Part shown: positions 46,249-54,043 of the stretch, one piece after another
Layout: every line of letters begins with the position of its first letter
How positions within the stretch are numbered: the stretch's first letter is position 1
NCBI RefSeq assembly: GCF_000341105.1
Contig: NZ_ANBB01000002.1
Coordinates: 186,001 to 250,000, forward strand
Source of the DNA: Nocardiopsis potens DSM 45234
Lineage (GTDB): Bacteria > Actinomycetota > Actinomycetes > Streptosporangiales > Streptosporangiaceae
DNA: 64,000 nucleotides
Direction: 5' to 3'
The notes under the pieces: generated by a model
Seen by the model: only the letters and a program-made list of their open reading frames with translations
Told to the model about the DNA's origin: nothing
The model's database searches: none
Made by a program: the position numbers and the translations under genes

Positions 46249-47672
46249 GCCTGGTCCCCCCCACGGAGCCGCTGCCCGTGGAGAAGCTCGGCCGGGTGCA
46301 CTTCGTCGGAATGGGCGGCGTGGGCATGTCCGGCATCGCCCGGATCCTGCTGCAGCGCGGCACCGAGGTCTCCGGCAGCGACGCCAAGGACGGCCCGGTC
46401 CTGCGCGAGCTGGAGCGGCTCGGCGCCCGGGTGCACGTGGGCCACGCCGCCGAGCACGTCGGCTCCGCCGACACCGTGGTGGTCACCTCGGCCGCCCGGG
46501 AGGACAACCCGGAGCTGGCCGAGGCCCGCGCCCGCGGGCTGCGGGTGCTGCCCCGGGCCGCGGCGCTGGGCTCGCTGCTGCTCGACCGGACCGGCGTCGC
46601 GGTCGCCGGCACGCACGGCAAGACCACCACCACCTCCATGCTCACCGTGGTCCTGCAGCACCTCGGGGTCGACCCCGGCTACGTCATCGGCGGCAAGCTG
46701 GTCACCACCGGCCTGGGCGCCGACGCCGGCTCCGACGACGTGATCGTGGCCGAGGCCGACGAGAGCGACGGCTCCTTCCTGATGCTCTCCCCGCAGGTCG
46801 CGGTGGTCACCAACGTCGAGGCCGACCACCTGGACAACTACGGCGGCCTGGAGGAGATCGAGGCGAAGTTCGCCGCCTTCACCGAGCGGGTGGGCCGCGC
46901 GGTGATCGCCGGCATCGACGACCCGGGCGCCCGCGCGCTCGCCGAGACCGCGCGCGCCCGCGGGCTGCGGGTGCGCACCTACGGCGAGTCGCCCGACGCG
47001 GAGTTCCGGGTCTCCGGGATCACCGCGGACGGGTTCGCCACCCGGTTCGCCCTCACCCCGCCCGGCGGCGACCCGCTGGACTGCGCCCTGGCCGTGCCCG
47101 GCCGGCACAACGTGCTCAACGCGGCCGCGGCGATCGCGGTCGCCGACGAGCTCGGCCACGACCCGGAGGTCGCGGTCGGCGGCCTCGGCGACTTCACCGG
47201 GGCGGCCCGCCGCTTCGAGCTCAAGGGCGAGGCGGCCGGCGTCGCGGTCTACGACAGCTACGCCCACCACCCCACCGAGATCGCCGCGGACCTGAAGGCG
47301 GCCCGCGCCGCCCTGGACTCCCGGGCGGAGGGGGAGGGCGGCCGCGTGGTCGCGGTGTTCCAGCCGCACCTGTACAGCCGCACCCGGATCTTCGCCAAGG
47401 AGTTCGGCGAGGCGCTGACCCTCGCCGACGAGGCCGTGGTGATGGAGATCTACGGCGCCCGGGAGGACCCCGAGCCCGGCGTCACCGCGGAGCTGATCAC
47501 CGGCGCCGTCGGCCACCCGCGGGTGCACCCCGCCCCGAGCCGGCAGCAGGCCGTGGTCGCCGCGGCCGCGCTCGCCGGACCGGGCGACATCGTGCTGACC
47601 ATGGGCGCGGGCGACGTCACCGAGCTGGGCCCGCTGATCGTGGGCGCGCTGGAGGCGAAGGCGGCGGGCTGA
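46245..47672 (+). CDS. murC: UDP-N-acetylmuramate:L-alanine ligase
   Basis: 475 aa. First amino-acid ligase of the stem peptide. N-terminal Rossmann VHFVGMGGVGMSGIARILL. P-loop AGTHGKTTTTSMLTVVL (~122). Then EADESDGSFL, TNVEADHLDNYGG, GRHNVLNAAAAIAVA, RRFELKGEAAGVAVYDSYAH, HHPTEI, FQPHLYSRTR and MGAGDVTELGP. All motifs are intact. It is translationally coupled to murG. Confidence 0.96.
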   Translation: MSLVPPTEPLPVEKLGRVHFVGMGGVGMSGIARILLQRGTEVSGSDAKDGPVLRELERLGARVHVGHAAEHVGSADTVVVTSAAREDNPELAEARARGLRVLPRAAALGSLLLDRTGVAVAGTHGKTTTTSMLTVVLQHLGVDPGYVIGGKLVTTGLGADAGSDDVIVAEADESDGSFLMLSPQVAVVTNVEADHLDNYGGLEEIEAKFAAFTERVGRAVIAGIDDPGARALAETARARGLRVRTYGESPDAEFRVSGITADGFATRFALTPPGGDPLDCALAVPGRHNVLNAAAAIAVADELGHDPEVAVGGLGDFTGAARRFELKGEAAGVAVYDSYAHHPTEIAADLKAARAALDSRAEGEGGRVVAVFQPHLYSRTRIFAKEFGEALTLADEAVVMEIYGAREDPEPGVTAELITGAVGHPRVHPAPSRQQAVVAAAALAGPGDIVLTMGAGDVTELGPLIVGALEAKAAG

Positions 47673-47713
47673 CCCGCCCGGGCGGAACGGCGGACCGAGG
47701 GGGAGGGGCCGCG

Positions 47714-48511
47714 GTGGCAGGCGGCACGGTCAGGACCGGCGCGGGCGGGGCACCGCCGCGCCGCAGGGCGGACCCGTGGAAGGTCGCCTTCATCGTGCTG
47801 CTCATCGTGGCCCTCCTCGGGGCCGCCGGGTACCTGCTGCTCGGCTCCCGGCTGCTGGTGGTCCGCGAGGTCACCGTCTCCGGCCTGCACCGGATGGACC
47901 GGGACGAGGTGGTGCGGGCGCTGGCGGTGCCCACCGGCACCCCGCTGGCCCGGGTCGACACCGAGGCGGCCGCCCGGCGGGTGGAGGGGCTGCGCCTCGC
48001 CGAGTCGGTCCGGGTGGAGCGGGGCTGGCCCGCCGAGCTGCGGGTCCGGGTCGAGGAGCGGACGCCCGAGCTGGCCGTCGGCGCCGACGGCGGATACCGC
48101 CTGGTCGACCAGGACGGGGTGCGGATCTCCGACACCGAGTCCCTCCCCGAGCGGTACCCGGTCGCCTCGGTCCGGGGCGAGGTGGAGGGCAGTGCGGGGA
48201 TCGCGGCGGCCGCCGGGATCGCCGAGGCGCTGGACGGCGCGCTCCCGGTCCGCCTCGTGCGGATCGACGCCCGGGACCCCGACGCCATCGTCCTGGAACT
48301 GGACGGCGGCGCCGAGGTCGCCTGGGGCGACGGCGAGGGCGCCGAGCACAAGGCCCGGGTGCTGGAGGTGCTGGCGGAGGAGCACCCGCCGGCCGAGGGG
48401 CGGCGCTACGACGTGAGCGCGCAGGACATGGCGGTGGTGGGGCGCGCCGAGCCCTCCCCGCGGCGGAGCCCTTCGGAAGAGCCGTCGGAGGAGCCGGAGG
48501 AGCAGGGCTGA
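47714..48511 (+). CDS. ftsQ: Cell division protein FtsQ
   Basis: 265 aa bitopic protein. A ~25-residue basic tail, one membrane helix (VAFIVLLIVALLGAAGYLLL), then a POTRA domain (LVVREVTVSGLHRMDRDEVV) and the beta domain typical of FtsQ (VRVERGWPAELRVRVEERTP, then VDQDGV). The C-terminus is acidic and Ser/Pro-rich. It recruits and regulates FtsL/FtsW/FtsI at the septum. GTG start behind GGGGGAGGGG. It precedes ftsZ as in nearly all dcw clusters. Confidence 0.92.
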   Translation: MAGGTVRTGAGGAPPRRRADPWKVAFIVLLIVALLGAAGYLLLGSRLLVVREVTVSGLHRMDRDEVVRALAVPTGTPLARVDTEAAARRVEGLRLAESVRVERGWPAELRVRVEERTPELAVGADGGYRLVDQDGVRISDTESLPERYPVASVRGEVEGSAGIAAAAGIAEALDGALPVRLVRIDARDPDAIVLELDGGAEVAWGDGEGAEHKARVLEVLAEEHPPAEGRRYDVSAQDMAVVGRAEPSPRRSPSEEPSEEPEEQG

Positions 48512-48651
48512 CCCGTTCCGCTCCGGCGGGAGGGCCGGGCGGGTCCCGCCGATCGGGGCCGCCCGGAATCCGCCCGGCTTTCCAGATGCGACGCGCCGAG
48601 CGCCGCATCGCTTCCGGACGCGACACGCCGTTAGGCTGATCCCCAGGTTGG

Positions 48652-48730
48652 TTGCCCGTCGGCTGGCCTCGGCCTACTGTCGGGAGTCGAACCTTTGGTT
48701 GACATAAGTATGGACTCGAAGCGTTAGGGG
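48652..48730 (+). promoter_or_regulatory. Stacked candidate promoters of ftsZ
   Basis: The 418-base spacer before ftsZ has several promoter-like elements. TTGCCC (48652-48657) and TACTGT (48675-48680) are exactly 17 bases apart. A consensus TTGACA (48699-48704) is followed by TTAGGG/TAGGGG near 48724-48730, with longer spacing. A TAGGCT box also lies at 48632-48637. Multiple ftsZ promoters are known in sporulating actinomycetes, so this pattern is credible. Confidence 0.5.
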
Positions 48731-48738
48731 AGAAGGAT

Positions 48739-48811
48739 CCGAAGTCCCCCCGGACTCGGACATCCCTCCCCAAGGTGGCCGGACCGGCGGCGGTCGGCGG
48801 GGCGGCCACCT
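48739..48811 (+). promoter_or_regulatory. Two hairpins in the ftsZ leader
   Basis: TCCGA(A)GTCC-CCCC-GGACTCGGA near 48739-48761 forms a stem with one bulged A. AGGTGGCCG (48773-48781) pairs with CGGCCACCT (48803-48811). They lie between the promoters and the start codon and could affect RNA stability or act as binding sites. Function not known. Confidence 0.4.
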
Positions 48812-48929
48812 GAAGTAAGACTGTAGAACCGGACAGCCGGTCCGCCCGACCGCCGCCGGGGAGCGGCCCACGCCGCGGCCGCGGCGGTTTCGGAGCGGTC
48901 GGCGGATGCGAGCGGAAAGGCCCCTCGTC

Positions 48930-50381
48930 GTGGCAGCACCGCAGAATTACCTCGCGGTCATCAAGGTCGTCGGCATCGGCGGCGGCGGCGTCAACGCCGT
49001 GAACAGGATGATCGAAGAGGGACTCAAGGGCGTCGAGTTCATCGCCATCAACACCGACGCTCAGGCGCTGCTCATGAGCGATGCCGACGTCAAACTGGAC
49101 GTGGGCCGCGAGCTCACCCGGGGGCTGGGCGCCGGGGCCGACCCCGACGTCGGCCGGAAGGCGGCGGAGGACCACCGGGAGGAGATCGAGGAGGTCCTCA
49201 AGGGGGCCGACATGGTCTTCGTCACCGCGGGTGAGGGGGGCGGAACCGGAACCGGGGGCGCCCCCGTGGTCGCCAACATCGCACGCTCACTGGGCGCCCT
49301 GACGATCGGTGTCGTGACCCGCCCCTTCGGATTCGAGGGCAAGCGGCGCGCCACCCAGGCCGAATCGGGGATAGCGATGCTCCGCGAGGAGGTGGACACC
49401 CTCATCGTGATCCCGAACGACCGGCTGCTGTCCATTTCGGACCGGCAGGTCAGCGTCCTGGACGCGTTCAAGGCCGCCGACCAGGTGCTGCTCTCCGGTG
49501 TCCAGGGCATCACCGACCTGATCACCACCCCGGGCCTGATCAACCTGGACTTCGCCGACGTGAAGTCGGTGATGCAGGGGGCGGGGTCGGCCCTGATGGG
49601 CATCGGCTCGGCCCGCGGGGACGACCGCGCCGTCGCGGCCGCCGAGATGGCCATCTCCTCGCCGCTGCTGGAGGCCAGCATCGACGGCGCCCACGGCGTG
49701 CTGCTGTCCATCCAGGGCGGCTCCGACCTGGGCCTCTTCGAGATCAACGAGGCGGCCCAGCTGGTCGCCAACTCCGCGGCGCCCGAGGCCAACATCATCT
49801 TCGGCGCGGTCATCGACGACGCCCTCGGCGACGAGGTGCGGGTCACCGTCATCGCCGCCGGGTTCGACGAGCCGAGGGTCGAGGCGCCCAAGCCGCCGGC
49901 CGCGGCCGCGCGCCCGCCGGCACCGGTCGAGGCGCCGCCGCGCGCCCCGGAGCCCCAGCGCGAGCAGCCCGAGCCGGCCCCGGCCCCCGAGCCGGTCCGC
50001 CCGGTCCAGGCCGACCCGCGGCCCGAGCCGGAGGCGGTCCGCCCGGTCGAGCCGGCGCCGGTGCGCGAGGAGCCGCCGGCCCCCGCCCCGGAGGCGGTGG
50101 CGCCGGAGCCGCCCGCGCCCGCCCCGGAGCCGCAGGCCCCGGCCGAGCCGGAGGTCCGCGAGGCGCGCGCCGCCCAGCCCGCCCCGCAGCCGGCCCCGGA
50201 GGAGGACGAGGCGGCGCAGCGCCCCCGCCCGGTCCACCCGATCGGTGAGGGCGGCTACGGCCAGGGCCGCCGCACCGGGACCGACGGGGCCTTCTCCCGC
50301 GCGTCCGACGTGCCCACCCCGCGGCGCCGGGTCATCTTCGACGACCCCGACGACCTGGACGTGCCGGACTTCCTGAAGTGA
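48930..50381 (+). CDS. ftsZ: Cell division GTPase FtsZ
   Basis: 483 aa, longer than the usual ~400 because of the linker. The GTG start gives [20 protein letters not shown], the standard actinobacterial N-terminus; an in-frame ATG at 48906 is less likely. GTP-binding and polymerisation blocks: [34 protein letters not shown] (tubulin signature), [37 protein letters not shown] and the T7 region. A Pro/Glu/Ala-rich linker of ~140 residues follows, then the conserved C-terminal peptide [10 protein letters not shown], which binds SepF. It is followed by a strong terminator. Confidence 0.97.
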   Translation: MAAPQNYLAVIKVVGIGGGGVNAVNRMIEEGLKGVEFIAINTDAQALLMSDADVKLDVGRELTRGLGAGADPDVGRKAAEDHREEIEEVLKGADMVFVTAGEGGGTGTGGAPVVANIARSLGALTIGVVTRPFGFEGKRRATQAESGIAMLREEVDTLIVIPNDRLLSISDRQVSVLDAFKAADQVLLSGVQGITDLITTPGLINLDFADVKSVMQGAGSALMGIGSARGDDRAVAAAEMAISSPLLEASIDGAHGVLLSIQGGSDLGLFEINEAAQLVANSAAPEANIIFGAVIDDALGDEVRVTVIAAGFDEPRVEAPKPPAAAARPPAPVEAPPRAPEPQREQPEPAPAPEPVRPVQADPRPEPEAVRPVEPAPVREEPPAPAPEAVAPEPPAPAPEPQAPAEPEVREARAAQPAPQPAPEEDEAAQRPRPVHPIGEGGYGQGRRTGTDGAFSRASDVPTPRRRVIFDDPDDLDVPDFLK

Positions 50382-50408
50382 CGCGGCCGGCGTAGCGCGG
50401 CCGCACGG

Positions 50409-50449
50409 GCGTACCGGCGGCGGGACATCCCGCCGCCGGTACGCTTTTT
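50409..50449 (+). terminator. Intrinsic terminator of ftsZ
   Basis: A 17-bp perfect stem (50409-50425 with 50428-50444) with a 2-base centre is followed directly by TTTTT. It is a textbook terminator. Confidence 0.95.
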
Positions 50450-50488
50450 CGCGTCGCCACCCGCCCGACCGCTGGAGATGCCCCGAAG

Positions 50489-51214
50489 ATGAGTGCCGCT
50501 TTCGAACTGGTGCCGGGAGTGCTGGCCGGCTTCACCGGCCGCTACGACGGAGGGGTGAGCGCCGCCCCGTTCGACACCCTCAACCTGGGCAAGGGCGTGC
50601 CCGACGACCCGGAGGCGGTGGACCGCAACCGGGCCGCCGCCGCGGAGCGGTTCGGCTTCGACCACCGCCGGGTGGTCTGGATGGACCAGGTGCACAGCGC
50701 CGACGTCGCGGTCGCCACCGGCCCCGGCACCGTCGGCAGGGTGGACGCGGTGGTCACCCGGGAAGAGGACCTGGTGCTGGCCGTGCTCGCCGCGGACTGC
50801 CTGCCGATCCTCGCCGCGGACCCGGAGGCCGGGGTGGTCGGGGCCGCGCACTCCGGGCGGGCCGGCACGCTCCGCGGCGTCGCCCCCGCGCTGGTCGCGG
50901 AGATGGTGCGCGGCGGCGCCGAGCCGGACCGGATCTCGGTCGCGCTGGGCCCGTCCATCTGCGGCTCCTGCTACGAGGTGCCCGCCGAGATGCGGGACGA
51001 GCTGGCCGCGCACACCCCGGAGGGGGCCGCCACCACCCGGAAGGGCACCCCGGGCATCGACATCCGGGCCGCGGTCGCCGCGCAGCTGCGCGCGGCCGGT
51101 GTCGGCCACATCACCGAGGACGGCCGGTGCACCTACGAGACCGAGGGGCTCTTCTCACACCGGCGCGGCGCGCCCACCGGGCGGCTGGCGGGCTACGTGT
51201 GGCGGGTCCGGTGA
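50489..51214 (+). CDS. pgeF: Polyphenol oxidase / peptidoglycan editing factor (YfiH family)
   Basis: 241 aa. The family removes wrongly incorporated L-Ser from peptidoglycan precursors or oxidises phenols/nucleosides; it is a zinc- or copper-binding protein. Conserved ligands and context: GRYDGGVSAAPFDTLNLG, MDQVHSADVAV (His), AADCLPILAAD (Cys), VGAAHSGRAGTLRGV (His) and GPSICGSCYEVPAEM. The ATG is 40 bases beyond the ftsZ terminator T-tract. It begins the pgeF-yggS-sepF-yggT group. Confidence 0.92.
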   Translation: MSAAFELVPGVLAGFTGRYDGGVSAAPFDTLNLGKGVPDDPEAVDRNRAAAAERFGFDHRRVVWMDQVHSADVAVATGPGTVGRVDAVVTREEDLVLAVLAADCLPILAADPEAGVVGAAHSGRAGTLRGVAPALVAEMVRGGAEPDRISVALGPSICGSCYEVPAEMRDELAAHTPEGAATTRKGTPGIDIRAAVAAQLRAAGVGHITEDGRCTYETEGLFSHRRGAPTGRLAGYVWRVR

Positions 51215-51260
51215 ACCGCGGACCGGCGGAAGAGCGCAGAGCGGAAGGGAAGAGGAGAAG

Positions 51261-52001
51261 ATGAGCGGGGCAGAGGCCGAAGAGGACCCGCGGCGGCGCG
51301 AGCGGATCGCGGAGAACCTGCGCGCGGTGCGCGAGCGGGCGGCCACGGCCTGCGAAAAGGCCGGCCGGCCGGCGGAGGATGTGACCATCATCGCGGTCAC
51401 CAAGACCTACCCCGCCTCCGACGTGCGGATCCTGGCCGGGCTCGGCGTCACCGACGTGGGCGAGAACCGGGACCAGGAGGCGGCGCCCAAGGCGGCCGCC
51501 ACCGCCGACCTCCCGCTCACCCGGCACTTCATCGGCCAGCTGCAGACCAATAAGGCCAAGTCGGTGGCGCGCTACGCCGACATGGTCCACTCGGTGGACC
51601 GGGAGCGCCTGGTCGCGGCGCTGGGCGCACGTGCCCGGCTGGAGGGCCGGGAACTGGGCTGCCTGGTCCAGGTCGACCTCGACCCGGGCTCCGCGGCGGG
51701 GGTGATCGGCCCGCGGGGCGGCGCCGACCCGCGCGACGTGCCCGCGGTCGCCGACCGGATCGCGGCGGAGGAGGGCCTCGTCCTGAGCGGCGTGATGGCG
51801 GTCGCGCCGCTGGGCGGAGACCCCGCGGAGGCCTTCGCCCGGCTTCGCACGGTCGCGGAGGACATCCGGGCTCGCTACCCTCAGGCGAGAGTGGTGTCCG
51901 CCGGGATGAGCGGAGACATGGAGGCCGCCATCGAGAACGGCGCGACACACCTGCGGGTGGGTACGGCGTTGCTCGGCGATCGGGGGCCGAACGTGGGGTA
52001 A
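51261..52001 (+). CDS. PLP homeostasis protein (YggS/PROSC family)
   Basis: 246 aa. Single TIM-barrel-like alanine racemase N-terminal fold binding pyridoxal phosphate. The PLP lysine lies in [16 protein letters not shown]. Other blocks: [54 protein letters not shown] and [20 protein letters not shown] followed by VGTALLGDR. It has no known enzymatic role; it buffers PLP. ATG behind GGAAGAGGAGAAG. A small hairpin (GTGGGG/CCCCAC, 51993-52010) straddles its stop codon. Confidence 0.93.
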   Translation: MSGAEAEEDPRRRERIAENLRAVRERAATACEKAGRPAEDVTIIAVTKTYPASDVRILAGLGVTDVGENRDQEAAPKAAATADLPLTRHFIGQLQTNKAKSVARYADMVHSVDRERLVAALGARARLEGRELGCLVQVDLDPGSAAGVIGPRGGADPRDVPAVADRIAAEEGLVLSGVMAVAPLGGDPAEAFARLRTVAEDIRARYPQARVVSAGMSGDMEAAIENGATHLRVGTALLGDRGPNVG

Positions 52002-52125
52002 TGTCCCCACATGGACCTTGGCGCCCATCTGTCGAATTCGCCCGCCGCACGGGCATCGGCGGATCCAGGCGGACTCAATGAAGTCTTCTGCGGTGCCGCA
52101 CCACAGGGACGACGGAGGACATGAG

Positions 52126-52647
52126 ATGGCCGGCGCGATGCGCAAGATGGCGGTCTACCTCGGCCTCGTGGAGGACGACCGCTACGATCACCGCTATGCG
52201 GACGAATATGATGACTTCGACGACCTCGACGAGGCCGTCGAGGACAGGCGGGACCGGGAGACCGACCCGCATGGCGGCGACCCTCGCACCGACGCCGTGA
52301 GCGACGGCGGCGACCAGGCCGGCCCCGGCGGCGAGCGCCGGGCCCCGGCGGCGTCGGCCAAGGCGGACCTGGCCCGGATCACCACGCTCCACCCGCGCAC
52401 CTACAACGAGGCGCGTACTATCGGAGAGCACTTCCGGGAAGGCATACCGGTGATCATGAACCTCACCGAGATGGTCGACAGCGACGCCAAGCGGCTGGTC
52501 GACTTCGCGGCGGGGCTCATCTTCGGCCTGCACGGTGACATCGAGCGGGTGACGAACAAGGTGTTCCTCCTGTCCCCGGCTAATGTTGAGGTGACCGCTG
52601 AAGACAAGGCACGGATCGCTGAACGAGGGTTCTTCAATCAGAGTTAG
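52126..52647 (+). CDS. sepF: Cell division protein SepF
   Basis: 173 aa. N-terminal membrane-binding amphipathic helix ([18 protein letters not shown]), an acidic Asp/Tyr/Arg-rich linker, and the C-terminal beta-sandwich domain ([74 protein letters not shown]). It anchors FtsZ to the membrane in bacteria that lack FtsA, as here. ATG behind GGAGGACATGAG; a nearby ATG out of frame was discarded. Confidence 0.95.
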   Translation: MAGAMRKMAVYLGLVEDDRYDHRYADEYDDFDDLDEAVEDRRDRETDPHGGDPRTDAVSDGGDQAGPGGERRAPAASAKADLARITTLHPRTYNEARTIGEHFREGIPVIMNLTEMVDSDAKRLVDFAAGLIFGLHGDIERVTNKVFLLSPANVEVTAEDKARIAERGFFNQS

Positions 52648-52683
52648 ACCGCAGCCGTACACAGATTGGGTCGGGGAACGACC

Positions 52684-52983
52684 GTGGCCATCGCCCTGAA
52701 CATCGTCGCCATCATCCTGCAACTGTTCATGCTGGTGTTGATCGGGCGGCTGGTGTTCGAGCTGGTCCAGTCCTTCTCTCGGTCGTGGCGTCCGTCGGGC
52801 TTCTCGCTGGTGCTCGCCGAGACCGTCTACACGATCACGGACCCGCCGCTGAAGTTCCTTCGGCGGTTCATCAAACCGGTCAGGCTGGGCAGCGTGGCCC
52901 TGGATCTGAGCTTCACCGTGCTCTTCATCATCGTGGTGATCCTGCTCCAGGTCGCGCGTTCGGCCGCAGTGACCATGGCCTAG
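52684..52983 (+). CDS. YggT-family membrane protein
   Basis: 99 aa. Two hydrophobic regions (IVAIILQLFMLVLIGRLVFE and LDLSFTVLFIIVVILLQVAR) flank a loop with TVYTITDPPLKFLRRFIKPV, the YggT signature. Its role is unclear (osmotic response and cell shape are discussed in the family). It lies between sepF and divIVA, the conserved order in Gram-positive bacteria. GTG start behind GGGTCGGGGAACGACC. Confidence 0.92.
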   Translation: MAIALNIVAIILQLFMLVLIGRLVFELVQSFSRSWRPSGFSLVLAETVYTITDPPLKFLRRFIKPVRLGSVALDLSFTVLFIIVVILLQVARSAAVTMA

Positions 52984-52992
52984 CCACTACTT

Positions 52993-53025
52993 CATATCGG
53001 ACGGGTAAGCTCCGGATCCGATATG
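52993..53025. promoter_or_regulatory. 9-bp inverted repeat upstream of divIVA
   Basis: CATATCGGA (52993-53001) and TCCGATATG (53017-53025) flank a 15-base loop, 9 bases after the yggT stop. It is AT-rich compared with its surroundings and lies just upstream of the divIVA promoter. It may be a yggT terminator or an operator. Confidence 0.45.
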
Positions 53026-53046
53026 TGGTCTTGGTCATGATCCGGA

Positions 53047-53074
53047 TTGCCGTAAGGTCACGATCAGGTAGCGT
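53047..53074 (+). promoter_or_regulatory. divIVA promoter
   Basis: TTGCCG (53047-53052) and TAGCGT (53069-53074) are 16 bases apart; a second possible -10, TAAAGT, lies at 53084-53089. The leader ends in AAGGAGACGAAC before the ATG at 53113. Confidence 0.5.
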
Positions 53075-53112
53075 CCCTACGGATAAAGTCCAAGCGCGCC
53101 AAGGAGACGAAC

Positions 53113-53994
53113 ATGCCGCTGACACCCGCGGATGTGCGGAACAAGCAGTTCAGTACGACCCGGCTACGGCCGGGCTATGACGAAGAAGAGGTCGACGCCT
53201 TCCTCGACGAGGTCGAGTCCGAGCTGGACCGGCTGATCCAGGAGAACGAGGAGCTGCGCGGCAAGCTCGCCGAGTGCCTCCGCGGCAAGGTGCCCAACGC
53301 CGGCATGCAGGAGTTCCAGCAGCCGCAGGAGCAGATGCAGCCCGAGCCGCCGCAGCCCGAGCCCGCCCCGGCCCCGGCCCCGCCGCAGGTCGAGCAGCCG
53401 ATGCCGGCGATGGCCGCGAACATGGGCCTGCCCGGGTCCGAGGAGAACATGGACACCGCCGCGCGGGTCCTGGCCCTCGCCCAGCAGACCGCCGACCAGG
53501 CCATCTCCGACGCCCGCCGCGAGGCCGACGAGACCCTGGGCCGCGCCCGCCACGAGGCCGACGACATCCTCGGCAAGGCCCGCCGCCAGGCCGAGCAGAT
53601 CGTCAACGAGGCCCGCGCCCGCTCGGAGAACCTGGACCGGGACGCCCAGGAGCGCCACCGCCAGGTGATGGGCTCCCTGGTGCAGCAGCGCGAGGAGCTG
53701 GAGCACAAGGTCGAGGTCCTCAAGGACTTCGAGCGCGAGTACCGCGCCCGCCTGAAGGACTACTTCGAGCGCCAGCTGCGCGAGCTCGCCGAGGGCGGCA
53801 ACGAGCCGACCGCGCCGCCGAACCTGAACACCACCGGCGGGTTCCAGACGATGGCCGCGCCGACCGGCGGTGCTCCGGCGATGCAGCACGGCCCCGCGGG
53901 CGGCCCGGGCACCAACCCGTTCGCCCAGCAGCAGCCCGAGCCGGCCCCGCACGGCGGTTTCCACCCGGGTGAGGCCCCGCACGAGCGCCGCTAG
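53113..53994 (+). CDS. divIVA: Polar growth and division protein DivIVA (Wag31-like)
   Basis: 293 aa. The N-terminal membrane-curvature domain is typical: LTPADVRNKQFSTTRLRPGY followed by DEEEVDAFLDEVESELDRL. A Pro/Glu/Gln-rich insert (~70-100) separates it from a long coiled coil (~110-225; AEQIVNEARARSENLDRDAQ is part). The C-terminus is Gly/Pro/Gln-rich. It marks hyphal tips and directs apical wall growth in actinobacteria. Ribosome binding site AAGGAGAC is good. It has its own promoter. Confidence 0.95.
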   Translation: MPLTPADVRNKQFSTTRLRPGYDEEEVDAFLDEVESELDRLIQENEELRGKLAECLRGKVPNAGMQEFQQPQEQMQPEPPQPEPAPAPAPPQVEQPMPAMAANMGLPGSEENMDTAARVLALAQQTADQAISDARREADETLGRARHEADDILGKARRQAEQIVNEARARSENLDRDAQERHRQVMGSLVQQREELEHKVEVLKDFEREYRARLKDYFERQLRELAEGGNEPTAPPNLNTTGGFQTMAAPTGGAPAMQHGPAGGPGTNPFAQQQPEPAPHGGFHPGEAPHERR

Positions 53995-54043
53995 AGCACG
54001 TGCAGCATTCGGATTCCCTGTGTAGGTAAGGCCCTCTCGACCC

